Assembly (NCBI RefSeq): GCF_900635815.1
Contig: NZ_LR134173.1
Location: 2,140,001 to 2,204,000 of the forward strand
Origin: Legionella cherrii
Lineage (GTDB): Bacteria; Pseudomonadota; Gammaproteobacteria; Legionellales; Legionellaceae
Length of the DNA: 64,000 bases
Reading direction: 5' to 3'
Shown here piece after piece: positions 1 through 10,147 of the stretch (its first letter is position 1; every line of letters starts with the position of its first letter). Below the pieces are notes generated by a model, which saw only the letters and a program-made list of their open reading frames with translations, did no database searches and was not told the origin of the DNA. Both the position numbers and the translations under genes were made by a program.

Positions 1-1157
1 TCATATTTTGAACCCACCATAAAGCCAGTGATGTTTTGTAGGAATATCAATGGGATTTTGCGTTGGCAACACAGCTCAATAAAGTGAGTCCCTTTGAGCG
101 CGCTTTCACTAAATAGAATGCCGTTATTGGCAATAATTCCTACGGGATAGCCATACAAGTGGGCGAAGCCACAAACTAATGTCGTACCAAAAAGTGCTTT
201 AAATTCATCAAATTCAGAGCCATCAACAATGCGTGCAATGATTTCACGAATATCAAAAGGTTTTCTGGGATCAGCAGGAACTATGCCGTTAAGTTCTTTA
301 CTGTCATAGAGGGGTTCTATCGTTTCTATCCGTTTTAACTGTTGCGGTTTTTTACGGTTTAAATTGGCTATGGCAATCCGTGCTAAATGGAGTGCATGCG
401 CATCATGTTCCGCATAGTGATCGGCGACCCCCGAATGCCTGCAATGGACTTCTGCACCACCTAGTTCTTCGGCACTAATGACTTCACCCGTTGCTGCTTT
501 GACAAGAGGTGGGCCACCAAGAAAAATTGTGGCTTGATTTTTGACCATAATGGACTCATCAGCCATGGCAGGTACATAAGCTCCTCCAGCAGTACAAGAG
601 CCCATAACTACTGCTATTTGCGGGATGTTTTGTGCCGACATTTGTGCTTGATTAAAAAATATCCGACCAAAATGATCCCGGTCAGGAAAGACTTCATCCT
701 GATGAGGTAAGTAAGCGCCTCCTGAATCAACCAAATAAACGCAGGGTAAATGATTGATTTGTGCAATTTCTTGTGCCCTGAGGTGTTTTTTGACGGTTAA
801 TGGATAGTAAGTACCGCCTTTTACCGTAGCGTCATTCACAACAATAATGCATTCAGTGCCTGCGATCCATCCAATTCCAGTGATAATTCCTGCGGCAGGA
901 ACGACATCATCATACACTTGGTAGGCTGCAAGTTGGGAGAGTTCAAGAAAAGGACTCCCAGGATCTAGTAATTGTTGTAGTCGTTCTCTTGGGAGTAATT
1001 TACCGTGTTTTAAATGTCGGGCACGCGCTTTCTCATCACCACCTAAAGCAATTTGCTGAATTCGATTGTGTAGCTCATCCACCAAAGCTTGCATGGCTGT
1101 TTGGTTTGCTTTGAACTCTTGACTGCCTGTATTAATTTGACTGATTAATTTTGCCAT
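1..1157 (-). CDS. liuB: Methylcrotonyl-CoA carboxylase beta subunit (3' part outside window)
   Basis: Carboxyltransferase subunit of biotin-dependent methylcrotonyl-CoA carboxylase, which carboxylates 3-methylcrotonyl-CoA in leucine catabolism. The visible ~385 residues start [12 protein letters not shown] and run off the left edge, so the C-terminus is not seen. Motifs typical of the MCC beta branch rather than propionyl-CoA carboxylase are present: [22 protein letters not shown] (oxyanion glycine region), [46 protein letters not shown] and [12 protein letters not shown]. It is the last visible gene of a minus-strand run with isovaleryl-CoA dehydrogenase and a thiolase, which fits the Leu/isovalerate pathway. 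The biotin-carrying alpha subunit would be expected just beyond the left edge. Function follows from family and context; substrate is inferred. Confidence 0.9.
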   Translation of the reverse strand, partial: MAKLISQINTGSQEFKANQTAMQALVDELHNRIQQIALGGDEKARARHLKHGKLLPRERLQQLLDPGSPFLELSQLAAYQVYDDVVPAAGIITGIGWIAGTECIIVVNDATVKGGTYYPLTVKKHLRAQEIAQINHLPCVYLVDSGGAYLPHQDEVFPDRDHFGRIFFNQAQMSAQNIPQIAVVMGSCTAGGAYVPAMADESIMVKNQATIFLGGPPLVKAATGEVISAEELGGAEVHCRHSGVADHYAEHDAHALHLARIAIANLNRKKPQQLKRIETIEPLYDSKELNGIVPADPRKPFDIREIIARIVDGSEFDEFKALFGTTLVCGFAHLYGYPVGIIANNGILFSESALKGTHFIELCCQRKIPLIFLQNITGFMVGSKY

Positions 1158-1167
1158 GCTGAATTCC

Positions 1168-1482
1168 TTATCGTACCAAAATATCACTTAAAACGATGAT
1201 TGTCCAAATAACCCATGTAATCGCAATAAAGTGTGGCATGTCGCCACCTTTTATCAGTCTATAAATGAGTGCTGGAATGGCGGTAATAATTAATGGTAAC
1301 AAGACAAGAACTAAAATTTTGCGAATCACAAGACCCCAACCCGTTTGGCTGAATATGGGCGTTAATTTCAAATTAACGTATGTGAAAAACATATCAACAT
1401 AGACAATAACGAGATGAGCGTATTTGGCAAATAATACTACCAAAATACTGAGTAACAGGTAGATAAGACTGTGTCGTAGCAT
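1168..1482 (-). CDS. Small inner-membrane protein, unknown function
   Basis: About 104 residues with three or four strongly hydrophobic stretches: [15 protein letters not shown] near the N-terminus, [19 protein letters not shown] in the middle, and [14 protein letters not shown] near the C-terminus. I chose the ATG at 1482 because AAAAGG lies at proper distance upstream and the protein then begins directly with a membrane segment; a longer frame reaches a TTG at 1566 without a good ribosome-binding site. It lies between the thiolase and the carboxylase beta gene on the same strand, 10 bases before the latter, so it is probably co-transcribed with leucine-degradation genes. No known family recognised. 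Confidence 0.65.
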   Translation of the reverse strand: MLRHSLIYLLLSILVVLFAKYAHLVIVYVDMFFTYVNLKLTPIFSQTGWGLVIRKILVLVLLPLIITAIPALIYRLIKGGDMPHFIAITWVIWTIIVLSDILVR

Positions 1483-1647
1483 GTACATCCTTTTTATATC
1501 AAATCCCCAGCTACCTATGTGGAACTGGGGAGAATTTGTTTTTTTAACCTTCAATACGTTCACCAAATCACATTTGACTCAACCTGCGTTCAAATCTGAC
1601 TTTTCTTCGCCTAAGGCATTTAAAATGTGGTGAACAGTACCTTGTTC

Positions 1648-2832
1648 TTAAATTAATTCAATCGCCATTGCCGTTGCTTCGCCACCACCAATACACAATG
1701 ATGCGACACCACGTTTTTTTCCTTGATGTTTCAAAGCATGTATTAATGTAACTAAGATACGAGCGCCAGATGCACCAATAGGGTGGCCTAAGGCACAAGC
1801 TCCGCCGTGAATATTCACTTGCTCTGGATTTAATTCAAGTTGAGTCATGGCTGCCATGGTAACTACTGCAAAGGCTTCATTAATCTCATAAAGATCGACA
1901 TCATTTTGTTTCCAAGATGCTTTATTCATCACTTTGCGAATGGCATCTACGGGTGCTGTGGTAAACCACTCAGGTGCTTGGGAATGACTGGCATGAGCAA
2001 CAATACGGGCAATAGGTCTAATGCCGCGTTTTTCTGCTTGTCCTGCACTCATTAAAATGAGACTTGCTGCGCCATCAGAAATGGAACTTGAATTGGCTGC
2101 AGTAACAGTTCCATCTGCTTTAAAAGCGGGTTTTAACTGAGCAATTTTTGCCAGTTTTGCAGCATCAGGACCTTCATCAACAGTTACCGTAATATCACCT
2201 TTGCGAGAGCTGATTGTTACTGGGGCAATTTCCTCTTTAAAAGCACCTTTTTCTATTGCCTGCAGGGCTCTGCTCATCGAACGAATAGCGAATTCATCTT
2301 GTTGCTCTCTGCTAAAATGAAAATGACTTGCAGTAGCTTCTGCAAAAACACCCATTAATTTTCCTTTATCGTAGGCATCCTCTAATCCATCAAGGAACAT
2401 ATGATCTTTTAATTCACCGTGTCCAAGTCGATATCCAGAGCGTGCTTTGCTCAATAGATAAGGTGCATTGCTCATGCTTTCCATACCACTAGCAAGGATA
2501 ATATTTGCAGTTCCAGCTCGAATTAAGTCATGAGCGAGCATTACTGCTTTCATTCCTGAACCGCACATTTTATTTACAGTCGTAGCACCAGAAGAATTGG
2601 GCAATCCTGCCTTAATCGCCGCTTGTCGCGCTGGAGCTTGACCAATTCCGGCTGATAAAACACAACCAGAAATTACTTCATCGATTTCTGCTGGACTAAT
2701 ACCTGCTTGGGATAAAGCTGCTTCGTGTGCAATTGCCCCTAACTCTGGAGCTGAAAGTGAAGATAAATTTCCTAACATGGCTCCCATAGGCGTTCTTTTC
2801 GCTGCAACGATTACTATTTCATTCTGTTCCAT
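1648..2832 (-). CDS. Acetyl-CoA C-acetyltransferase (thiolase)
   Basis: Thiolase of about 394 residues that cleaves acetoacetyl-CoA to two acetyl-CoA or runs the reverse condensation. The nucleophilic Cys is in VNKMCGSGMKAVM, the active-site His regions are in INEAFAVV and GGACALGHPIGASGARIL, and the second Cys is in ASLCIGGGEATAMAIE, so all four thiolase catalytic blocks are present. The ATG at 2832 has AAGGAAG eight bases upstream; the in-frame ATG at 2838 is too close to it. It begins only 12 bases after the isovaleryl-CoA dehydrogenase stop, indicating one transcript. In this context it would finish leucine breakdown at the acetoacetyl-CoA step. It could also serve general beta-oxidation or polyhydroxybutyrate synthesis. 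Confidence 0.92.
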   Translation of the reverse strand: MEQNEIVIVAAKRTPMGAMLGNLSSLSAPELGAIAHEAALSQAGISPAEIDEVISGCVLSAGIGQAPARQAAIKAGLPNSSGATTVNKMCGSGMKAVMLAHDLIRAGTANIILASGMESMSNAPYLLSKARSGYRLGHGELKDHMFLDGLEDAYDKGKLMGVFAEATASHFHFSREQQDEFAIRSMSRALQAIEKGAFKEEIAPVTISSRKGDITVTVDEGPDAAKLAKIAQLKPAFKADGTVTAANSSSISDGAASLILMSAGQAEKRGIRPIARIVAHASHSQAPEWFTTAPVDAIRKVMNKASWKQNDVDLYEINEAFAVVTMAAMTQLELNPEQVNIHGGACALGHPIGASGARILVTLIHALKHQGKKRGVASLCIGGGEATAMAIELI

Positions 2833-2844
2833 TTTCATTCTTCC

Positions 2845-4005
2845 TTATGCTGTTTCTTTAAAAAGTTCTCGTCCAATAAGCATTCTTCTGATTTCAGAAG
2901 TACCGGCCCCTATTTCATAGAGTTTTGCATCACGTAGTAAACGTCCTGTAGGATACTCATTGATATATCCATTACCACCAAGGATTTGAATTGCTTGTAA
3001 TGCCATTTGTGTTGCTCTTTCAGCCGTATATAAAATAACACTTGCCGCATCTTTACGACTGACTATACCTTGATCACAAGCACGGGCAATCGCATACAAG
3101 TACGCTCTTGAAGCGCCTAGATCAGTATACATATCTGCTAATTTGCCTTGGATGAATTGAAATTCACCTATAGGTTGTTCAAATTGTTTGCGTTCATGTA
3201 CATAAGGTAAAACAACATCCATACAGGCTTGCATGATTCCTACGGGACCTGCAGCCAGAATGGTCCGTTCATAATCAAGGCCACTCATTAATACTTTAAC
3301 ACCTCGATTCACTTCACCCAAAATCTGTTCAGCAGGAACTTCGCACTGTTCAAATACCAATTCACAGGTATTTGAGCCACGCATTCCTAGTTTGTCGAGT
3401 TTTTGAGCGGTTTTGAAGCCAGGCATTCCTTTTTCAATCAGAAATGCGGTGATCCCTTTACTTGCAGCCTGTTTATCCGTCTTGGCATAAACTACTAACA
3501 CATCGGCATCAGGTCCATTGGTGATCCACATTTTTGTGCCGTTGAGAATATATTTATTGCCTTCTGGACGAGCATGTAATTGCATGCTGACTACATCAGA
3601 GCCTGAATTCGACTCACTCATAGCCAGAGCACCAACATATTCTCCACTAATAAGTTTAGGCAGATATTTTTGTTTTTGCGAATGATTACCATTTAAATAG
3701 ATTTGGTTGACGCATAAATTGGAGTGTGCACCGTAACTCAGACCTATTGAAGCTGATGCGCGAGAGATTTCTTCCATGGCAATGGCATGCGCAAGATAGC
3801 CCATATTAGCGCCACCATATTCTTCGCTGACGGTAATTCCTAATAATCCCATATCACCTAATTTTCTCCATAAATGATTAGGAAAGGTATTGTTTTCGTC
3901 AATTTCAGCAGCGAGTGGCGCAATTTCGGCACGAGCAAATTGATGAACACTGTCGCGCAACATATCGTAAGTTTCACCGAGTTGATAGTTCGGTCCTGTG
4001 TACAT
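2845..4005 (-). CDS. liuA: Isovaleryl-CoA dehydrogenase
   Basis: FAD-dependent acyl-CoA dehydrogenase, 386 residues, full length for the family. The catalytic base is informative: in most acyl-CoA dehydrogenases it is a Glu in the C-terminal YEGT region, but here that region reads [12 protein letters not shown] with Gly in its place, while a Glu sits in [13 protein letters not shown]. That arrangement is the hallmark of isovaleryl-CoA dehydrogenases. Flavin-binding blocks [12 protein letters not shown] and [11 protein letters not shown] and the C-terminal [24 protein letters not shown] are intact. A good AGGAAG precedes the ATG. First gene of the minus-strand leucine-degradation run, followed by thiolase and carboxylase genes. 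Confidence 0.92.
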   Translation of the reverse strand: MYTGPNYQLGETYDMLRDSVHQFARAEIAPLAAEIDENNTFPNHLWRKLGDMGLLGITVSEEYGGANMGYLAHAIAMEEISRASASIGLSYGAHSNLCVNQIYLNGNHSQKQKYLPKLISGEYVGALAMSESNSGSDVVSMQLHARPEGNKYILNGTKMWITNGPDADVLVVYAKTDKQAASKGITAFLIEKGMPGFKTAQKLDKLGMRGSNTCELVFEQCEVPAEQILGEVNRGVKVLMSGLDYERTILAAGPVGIMQACMDVVLPYVHERKQFEQPIGEFQFIQGKLADMYTDLGASRAYLYAIARACDQGIVSRKDAASVILYTAERATQMALQAIQILGGNGYINEYPTGRLLRDAKLYEIGAGTSEIRRMLIGRELFKETA

Positions 4006-4448
4006 AGATGACTTCCTGTTGTTGTAGCTACTTATTGATAAGGGTTTTGCAAACGCTTTATTTCACATCTCTTAATCATTGAGTAGTCTGTTGAATTTTA
4101 CAAATGTGTTAAACTATACCCAATCAAGTTGAAGATGAAAATAGAATTTCTCAGATCTTTTTTCTTATTGGAAAAGTTGAAGAAATGATTTGAGGTATCC
4201 ACTTAAATTGTTTTTTATACAATAGGCTCTCAAAAGATTGAGCGGCATAATTTAAGTAAATGTAGAGAAAATAGTGAAAGGTTGTTTCTTTTATTATCGG
4301 GTTTATTGTGCAAGTAGTGATTTTAAATGTTCCTTTACCTGATTTAAAAAATCGCCTAATCTTAAGCCAAAGGAAAACTACCGAATATTAAGGAGGTAGT
4401 TACAGCCAAAGTGTCAGCGTTCAGATTTATTATTTAGGAGAGTCATTC
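4006..4448. other. Intergenic region without recognised gene
   Basis: Divergent gap between the leucine-degradation run (minus) and the methyltransferase gene (plus). It is AT-rich, contains no open frame of convincing length, no tRNA and no clear hairpin. It presumably carries the promoters of both transcription units, but I could not pick out convincing -35/-10 pairs. An AGGAGAGTC just before 4449 is the ribosome-binding site of the next gene. Confidence 0.5.
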
Positions 4449-5132
4449 ATGCGTAAATTAGTACTCTGGGGACATAGTGTTGAGGAGTATCGTGAGATGT
4501 TTGATTTGTCTCAAGAGGACATGAATTCCAGGATTTTAGAATATGGATGTGGTCCGAGTGCAGTAAACGCCCAACAATTTCAAGAAGCACATCAAGCCGT
4601 AAGCTGCGACCCTTTATTCGTTTTGGATAAAGATACTTTATCCTCTAAAGCGATTATGATTTTTGCACAAATGGCTGATGAAGTGCGCAGAGAGCAAGAT
4701 CAGTTCGATTTCAGTCGCAGCGGAAGCTTAGAGCAATTGCTTGAGCATCGAAAAAATGGAATGAAAACGTTTTTTGCAGATTACGAACAAGGCAAGGCTG
4801 AAGGACGATATTATGGCGCAGCAGACTATCATTTACCTTATCCTGATTTTTCTTTTGATTTTGCATTAAGCGCGAATTATTTATTTGCTGATTTGGAAGA
4901 TCAAACTGTTGCATTTCATTTAAATGTAATTCGTGAATTAGCCAGAGTAGCTAAAGAAGTACGAATTTTTCCTTTAAATGATATGGATGGAAAAACTTCT
5001 GAATTCTTAGGTCCAGTATTGTTGGAATTGCAAAAACAGGGTTATGGTGTGGAAATTAGACAAGTAGATTATCATTTGCATAAATCTGAAAACGCAATGC
5101 TACGGGTCTGGGCACAGAAATGTGATATTTAA
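4449..5132 (+). CDS. SAM-dependent methyltransferase, class I
   Basis: 227 residues. ILEYGCGPSAVNAQQF (about residues 33-48) is the glycine-rich SAM-binding motif I, and VSCDPLF (about residues 52-58) supplies the acidic residue that contacts the ribose. AADYHLPYPDFSFDFALSANYLF resembles the post-II/motif IV region of small-molecule methyltransferases, where the phrase 'LPYPDxSFD' is common. The substrate cannot be read from the sequence. A clear AGGAGAG precedes the ATG. It stands alone on the plus strand; pyrD follows after 165 bases of repeat-like sequence. Confidence 0.8.
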   Translation: MRKLVLWGHSVEEYREMFDLSQEDMNSRILEYGCGPSAVNAQQFQEAHQAVSCDPLFVLDKDTLSSKAIMIFAQMADEVRREQDQFDFSRSGSLEQLLEHRKNGMKTFFADYEQGKAEGRYYGAADYHLPYPDFSFDFALSANYLFADLEDQTVAFHLNVIRELARVAKEVRIFPLNDMDGKTSEFLGPVLLELQKQGYGVEIRQVDYHLHKSENAMLRVWAQKCDI

Positions 5133-5297
5133 TTGATGTAGTCTGGGTGAAAAGTATCCACTGTTATTAAAAAACGTTTTTTGCCTCCGTTCAACGGCGT
5201 GTCCGTGGGATTCAGTGATAGCGAGTAATTCTTAGATCCCGTGGGCAAGCCGCTGGACGTAGAGGATAAGTATAATCCAGGAATTCAAGGTTTTTGT

Positions 5298-6293
5298 ATG
5301 TATTCAATGTTACGCCCTTTGCTTTTTAGTATGTCTCCTGAACGTGCTCATGCTTTTAGTTTATCTGCTTTACATTATCTGCCTCGTTTTTGTTTTAAAA
5401 AGGCAGAATCAAAACCCATAGAAGCTTTGGGATTGCAATTTCCACATGTTGTTGGTTTGGCAGCAGGTTTGGATAAAAATGGCGAGCATTTGGATGCATT
5501 GGCCAAATTGGGTTTTTCTTTTATTGAATTAGGAACAGTGACACCAAGACCACAAGTTGGTAATCCCAAGCCGCGATTATTTCGTTTGCCAGAAGCTCAT
5601 GCGATTATTAACCGCATGGGTTTTAATAATCTAGGTGTAGATGCTTTGGTGGGCCATGTAAAGAAAGCACGTTATAAGGGAATTTTAGGGATTAATATAG
5701 GTAAAAATAAAGATACGCCATTAGAACATGCTGCAGAGGATTACATCCATTGTTTGGAGAAAGTATATGAGTATGCTTCCTATGTAACCATCAATATTTC
5801 CTCGCCCAATACTCCTGATTTACGCCAATTACAGCAGAAAGAATATTTTGCCAATTTGTTATCGCAAATACAGACGGAACAAATTAAATTATCCAACAAA
5901 TTTCAGCGCCATGTGCCTTTAGTCGTTAAAATATCACCTGATGAAGATTTAGAAACATTAAAACAAATGACTGAAGTGATTTTGAGTTATGGTATCGAAG
6001 GGATTATTGCGACGAATACGACCTGCTCTCGCAAGGGGGTAGACCATTTACCTTATGCTGAGGAAACTGGGGGATTAAGTGGTGAACCTTTATGGGACTT
6101 ATCAACCCAATGTTTGCGTTTGCTGAAACAGTATGTAGGTGACGCCATAACCTTGATTGGGGTAGGTGGGATTGACAGTTGTCACAAGGCTCAGGCTAAG
6201 TTGGATGCAGGGGCCTCTCTAATCCAGGTGTACACTGGTCTGATTTATCGAGGTCCAGGTTTGGTATATGAACTATCCAAAGGATTGCTATAA
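5298..6293 (+). CDS. pyrD: Dihydroorotate dehydrogenase (quinone), class 2
   Basis: Oxidises dihydroorotate to orotate in pyrimidine synthesis, passing electrons to membrane quinone. 331 residues from the ATG at 5298, which has AAGG seven bases upstream. An in-frame ATG at 5241 would add 19 residues encoded by repeat-like intergenic DNA and is unlikely. The N-terminal helix [21 protein letters not shown] is the membrane-docking helix of class 2 enzymes. The FMN/substrate blocks are [36 protein letters not shown] (with the catalytic Ser of class 2), [10 protein letters not shown] and LIGVGGIDS. Length and motifs are normal. Confidence 0.95.
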   Translation: MYSMLRPLLFSMSPERAHAFSLSALHYLPRFCFKKAESKPIEALGLQFPHVVGLAAGLDKNGEHLDALAKLGFSFIELGTVTPRPQVGNPKPRLFRLPEAHAIINRMGFNNLGVDALVGHVKKARYKGILGINIGKNKDTPLEHAAEDYIHCLEKVYEYASYVTINISSPNTPDLRQLQQKEYFANLLSQIQTEQIKLSNKFQRHVPLVVKISPDEDLETLKQMTEVILSYGIEGIIATNTTCSRKGVDHLPYAEETGGLSGEPLWDLSTQCLRLLKQYVGDAITLIGVGGIDSCHKAQAKLDAGASLIQVYTGLIYRGPGLVYELSKGLL

Positions 6294-6370
6294 GAATCAG
6301 ACAACTTTTAATAGTTTCGTTAAGGGTTTTGCCCTCACTCAGATACTGATTTTGATAGGAATAATATGAG

Positions 6371-7153
6371 ATGAAATGTATTACTAAAAATCTGGCAGCA
6401 CAGATGGAGTCTTGCATCAAGCAAACCCATATGGAGGTAACCAAAGAGTATCCACAAGGACGAGTTTTGGAGGTCAATGGAGGCGCTGCCTGTTTTTCAG
6501 GGTTTGATTCGTATTTATCGCAGGTAGTCGGATGGGGTTTTGCTACAAAATTGGACCATTTTCAGAATGAAATTGAACGCATCGAACGTTTTTACAGAAC
6601 CTTGAATCATAAGCGTGTAGATATCGAGTTGTGTCCTTTTGTGGGAAATGATCTCACCCTATTTTTAAGTCAACGTGGCTACCGTATCAGTGAATTAAAT
6701 AACGTATCGTTATTGGATTTAAAGTCATTTCAGCCTGTTGATTATGCTGCAGAGAATTTGACTATCAGAGAAATAAAGCCAGATGAAAAGGAGCAATGGG
6801 CCAAAAAAATAGCTTTAGGCTTTGATGCGCCTGAAGCTGAAGATCAATTTTTTCGTTATGCTCAATCTAAAGGAGTCAGTACCTTCGCTGTTTACGATAA
6901 TGAGGTGATTGTTGCAGGAGCTACAATTGCCATGCATGGGGACTTTTGTGATTTAGGTGTTACCAGCACTTTGCCTGCCTATCGAGGAAGAGGATTACAA
7001 AAAAAATTATTAATGGCCCGCTTAAATAGGGCAAAACAACGTGGGTTATCTTGGGCGACAGTCACTACTGAACCGGGAAGTGTTTCAGATTGTAATGTGC
7101 AAAAAATAGGTTTTCATTGTGCGTATACTCGAATTAAGATGACTTTAGAGTGA
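6371..7153 (+). CDS. GNAT-family N-acetyltransferase
   Basis: 260 residues. The C-terminal half holds a GNAT fold: LGVTSTLPAYRGRGLQKKLL carries the RGRGxxK acetyl-CoA-binding motif A (about residues 200-215), followed by the beta5 region TTEPGSVSDCNVQKIGFH. The N-terminal ~110 residues are not recognisably GNAT and may set substrate specificity; overall architecture is like two-part GNAT proteins acting on small molecules. Substrate unknown. It follows pyrD after 77 bases and may share its transcript. Confidence 0.8.
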   Translation: MKCITKNLAAQMESCIKQTHMEVTKEYPQGRVLEVNGGAACFSGFDSYLSQVVGWGFATKLDHFQNEIERIERFYRTLNHKRVDIELCPFVGNDLTLFLSQRGYRISELNNVSLLDLKSFQPVDYAAENLTIREIKPDEKEQWAKKIALGFDAPEAEDQFFRYAQSKGVSTFAVYDNEVIVAGATIAMHGDFCDLGVTSTLPAYRGRGLQKKLLMARLNRAKQRGLSWATVTTEPGSVSDCNVQKIGFHCAYTRIKMTLE

Positions 7154-7189
7154 CGGTTAACGGACCATAATGTAGCCAGGGTGCGGCGG

Positions 7190-7330
7190 AAACTGCCCTT
7201 AAAAATCCACTCTTCCACTCGAGAGAGAGGGGGAGAGGGGCCACAAGCTATTATCAATACCCTGATCAGCCCTAACGGGCACCTTTTCCCATGTGGAGAA
7301 GGGAATACCAGTAAGATTATGGGTTCGCAA
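7190..7330. repeat. Dispersed intergenic repeat, GGGAGAGGGG-type tract
   Basis: Sequence with GAGAGAGGGGGAGAGGGG followed by CCCTAACGGGC and TTCCCATGTGGAGAAGGG. Related tracts occur at 14741-14800 and, in the opposite orientation, at 23845-23935. An open frame across it (7181-7396) has no ribosome-binding site and looks like read-through of the repeat. Confidence 0.55.
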
Positions 7331-7407
7331 TCCTTGCATGAAGGAACATTAGCACTTCCAACTAATAACAGTTACAATAACTCACTTTTCGATTGAACCA
7401 TTGAGTG

Positions 7408-9174
7408 ATGAAAAAGAGACTCTCAGTTAAGACCAGCATTTTATACAAACGTTTGTTAGCTTATGTGAAACCGTTCTGGCCCATATTGGCATTAGGTATT
7501 TTCGCCAACATCGTGTATTCCCTGATTGATGCTGGATTCACGTACATGATGCGGCCTTTTTTTGATAAAAGTTTTATTAGTGTTGATATGGATTTTATCA
7601 AGAAAATTCCTTATATCGTTTTAATAGGGATTACTTTGAGGGGGCTTGTCAGTTCACTGGGAAGTTATTGCATGACTTGGGTTGCCCGCTCTGTAGTTAA
7701 AGTATTAAGAGAAAAAGTTTTTAATCATATTTTGCATTTACCTGCTGATTTTTATGATGAGGCAACCTCTGGGCAAATGCTTTCTAAAATTCTTTATGAT
7801 GTTGAGCAGGTAGCACAGGTTAGCGCCGATGCTTTAACCGATATTGTTCAAAATACCTGTTTAATTATTGGTTTTCTTACCGTCATGATGGTGATCTGCT
7901 GGCAATTGTCACTGATGTTTCTGTTAACCATCCCTTTTGTTGGCTTTATTGTGAACTACACTAATAAACGTGTTAGACGAATCAGTCATAAAGTGCAAAA
8001 AACTATGGGCGAAGTGACGGAAATCGCGAGTGAAGCCATTGAAGGTTATAAAGTAGTTCGTATTTTTGGAGGTATTACTTATGAATCTGGAAAATTTAGT
8101 AATGCGATAGAACGCTCCCGTCAAAATGATATGAAAGTGGCTGCGAGCAAGGCACTGAATGTCTCTGGCGTACAAATTGTCATTGCTATAGGCATTGCAG
8201 CAATCATTGCAGCCGCAATTCAATTGTCTACAGTAGTCATTATTTCTGCTGGATCTTTTTTAGCAATTATTGCTGCAATGATACAGCTAATCAAACCCAT
8301 GAAAACCTTAACTACGTTGAATGCTGTAATACAAAAAGGTTTAGCCGGCGCAGAAAGTGTGTTCCATTTGCTGGATCTGCCCATAGAGCAAGAGCAAGGT
8401 AACGTTTTGTCACAAAGAGCACGTGGTGATCTTGAGTTTAAACAGGTATCTTATGCATACAGGCAAGGAGAAAATGTATTACATAACGTGAGCTTTACTG
8501 TTGAAGCCGGTAAAACGGTTGCATTGGTGGGGCATTCAGGAAGTGGTAAAACAACTATAGCCAGTTTATTACCTCGTTTTTATGAAGTGACTCAAGGTGT
8601 TATCACGCTAGATGATACACCGATTAATGAAATAAGTTTAAGCAGTTTACGTCAACAAATGGCTTTGGTGAGTCAAAATGTAACACTTTTTAATGATACT
8701 TTAGCTAATAATATTGCATATGGCCGTTCGGATGTTAGTCGTGAACAAATCATACAAGCCGCCAAAATGGCTTTTGCCGATGAATTTATCAGTCGTTTAC
8801 CACAAGGTTATGACACGCGTGTTGGAGAGAATGGGGTATTACTTTCTGGTGGCCAGCGACAAAGGATAGCGATTGCACGGGCTATATTGAAAGATGCGCC
8901 TATTTTAATTCTTGATGAAGCAACCTCTGCTTTGGATAGCGAGTCAGAACGATACATACAGATTGCTTTGGAAGAAGTCATGAAAAATCGTACGACTTTA
9001 GTTATTGCGCATCGTTTATCAACTATTAAACATGCAGATAAAATTATAGTGATGCAAAATGGATGCATCGTGGAGCAGGGTACTCACCAGGAGTTACTTG
9101 ATTTACAAGGGTACTATGCACAACTTCAGGGAATACAACACTCAGATACAGTTCAAGAGGTTGCAATAGTTTGA
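7408..9174 (+). CDS. msbA: Lipid A export ABC transporter MsbA
   Basis: Homodimeric half-transporter that flips lipid A-core across the inner membrane. 588 residues from the ATG at 7408 (a GTG lies one codon earlier). N-terminal ABC transmembrane domain with six membrane segments, residues ~20-320. The nucleotide-binding domain carries Walker [11 protein letters not shown]-loop [11 protein letters not shown], signature [15 protein letters not shown], Walker [13 protein letters not shown] and switch His in IAHRLSTI. The stop overlaps the lpxK start (TGATG), so the two are translationally coupled; msbA-lpxK is a conserved pairing in gammaproteobacteria. Confidence 0.95.
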   Translation: MKKRLSVKTSILYKRLLAYVKPFWPILALGIFANIVYSLIDAGFTYMMRPFFDKSFISVDMDFIKKIPYIVLIGITLRGLVSSLGSYCMTWVARSVVKVLREKVFNHILHLPADFYDEATSGQMLSKILYDVEQVAQVSADALTDIVQNTCLIIGFLTVMMVICWQLSLMFLLTIPFVGFIVNYTNKRVRRISHKVQKTMGEVTEIASEAIEGYKVVRIFGGITYESGKFSNAIERSRQNDMKVAASKALNVSGVQIVIAIGIAAIIAAAIQLSTVVIISAGSFLAIIAAMIQLIKPMKTLTTLNAVIQKGLAGAESVFHLLDLPIEQEQGNVLSQRARGDLEFKQVSYAYRQGENVLHNVSFTVEAGKTVALVGHSGSGKTTIASLLPRFYEVTQGVITLDDTPINEISLSSLRQQMALVSQNVTLFNDTLANNIAYGRSDVSREQIIQAAKMAFADEFISRLPQGYDTRVGENGVLLSGGQRQRIAIARAILKDAPILILDEATSALDSESERYIQIALEEVMKNRTTLVIAHRLSTIKHADKIIVMQNGCIVEQGTHQELLDLQGYYAQLQGIQHSDTVQEVAIV

Positions 9175-10145
9175 TGCCTTTCTTCCTTGAGAAATTATGG
9201 TATGGTGATCACCCGATGCAATGGGTATTACGGCCATTCTCTTGGGTGTATTCGTTTTTCGCTTCAGTCAGACGCTCTTTTTTGCAACGTTTTAGTCAGT
9301 TTGATTGCCCAGTTCCACTAATTGTAGTCGGAAATATAACGGTTGGGGGAGTGGGTAAGACCCCATTGGTTATCGAATTGGCCAAGCGATTACAACAAAA
9401 AGGATTAAGAGTAGGTATCGTAAGCCGTGGTTATGGCGCGAAACACAAACATTTTCCTTATGAAGTACAGGTTAATGATTCTGCACTGAAGGTTGGAGAT
9501 GAGCCCTTACTGTTAGCACAAAAAACCAAATGCCCTGTAGTGATTGCCCCTAAACGTACTGATGCGGTTCGTTATCTTTTGGAAAAACATCAAAGTCAAA
9601 TTATTATTAGTGATGATGGACTACAGCATTACCGTATGGGACGAGCTATAGAAATAGCGGTTATTGATGGAACTCGGGGGTTAGGTAATGGTTTTTGTTT
9701 GCCAGCAGGGCCGTTAAGAGAACCTGCTACGCGCTTAGATCAGGTTGATTTTATTATAGTGAATGAAGGTAAGTGGAATAATGCGTATTCCATGGTATTA
9801 AGACCCGGAAAAATAAAGAAATTAAGTACGGATGAGGAAATTGATCCCCATGCATTAAATGGTAAATGGGAAGCGATTGCTGCGATAGGTAATCCTCAAC
9901 GTTTTTATTCCACTTTGCTGCAATTAGGGATAGAATTCGATACCTGTTCTTATCCTGATCATTATCAGTTTAAGCCAGATGATTTGAATTATTGCAAATC
10001 ACTTATTATTATGACGGAAAAAGATGCAGTGAAATGTCGATCTTTTAGTTCGGACACAATGCATTATTTGCCCGTAGACGCTGTATTGGATGATGCTTTT
10101 TGGGATGCATTGTGGTTACATCAACAGTTAAAAGGTTATTGCTGA
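9174..10145 (+). CDS. lpxK: Tetraacyldisaccharide 4'-kinase LpxK
   Basis: Phosphorylates the 4' position of the lipid A disaccharide at the inner membrane. 323 residues starting [13 protein letters not shown], whose N-terminal helix is the usual membrane-associated segment. The P-loop is [16 protein letters not shown] (about residues 48-63); RPGYGAKH-like [11 protein letters not shown] and [11 protein letters not shown] are further LpxK signatures. I take the ATG at 9174 that overlaps the msbA stop by one base; a TTG three bases earlier is the alternative. Length is normal for the family. Confidence 0.95.
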   Translation: MPFFLEKLWYGDHPMQWVLRPFSWVYSFFASVRRSFLQRFSQFDCPVPLIVVGNITVGGVGKTPLVIELAKRLQQKGLRVGIVSRGYGAKHKHFPYEVQVNDSALKVGDEPLLLAQKTKCPVVIAPKRTDAVRYLLEKHQSQIIISDDGLQHYRMGRAIEIAVIDGTRGLGNGFCLPAGPLREPATRLDQVDFIIVNEGKWNNAYSMVLRPGKIKKLSTDEEIDPHALNGKWEAIAAIGNPQRFYSTLLQLGIEFDTCSYPDHYQFKPDDLNYCKSLIIMTEKDAVKCRSFSSDTMHYLPVDAVLDDAFWDALWLHQQLKGYC

Positions 10146-10147
10146 TT

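Noticed and set aside
1..1157. Propionyl-CoA carboxylase beta as alternative for the first gene
   Set aside because: Words such as [12 protein letters not shown] and [12 protein letters not shown], and the adjacent isovaleryl-CoA dehydrogenase, favour methylcrotonyl-CoA carboxylase.
5241..5297. Longer N-terminus of pyrD
   Set aside because: Encoded by repeat-like spacer; the ATG at 5298 has a good ribosome-binding site and gives the normal class 2 start.
7181..7396. 71-codon open frame on plus strand
   Set aside because: Runs through a dispersed GGGAGAGGGG repeat, has no ribosome-binding site and no protein-like pattern.
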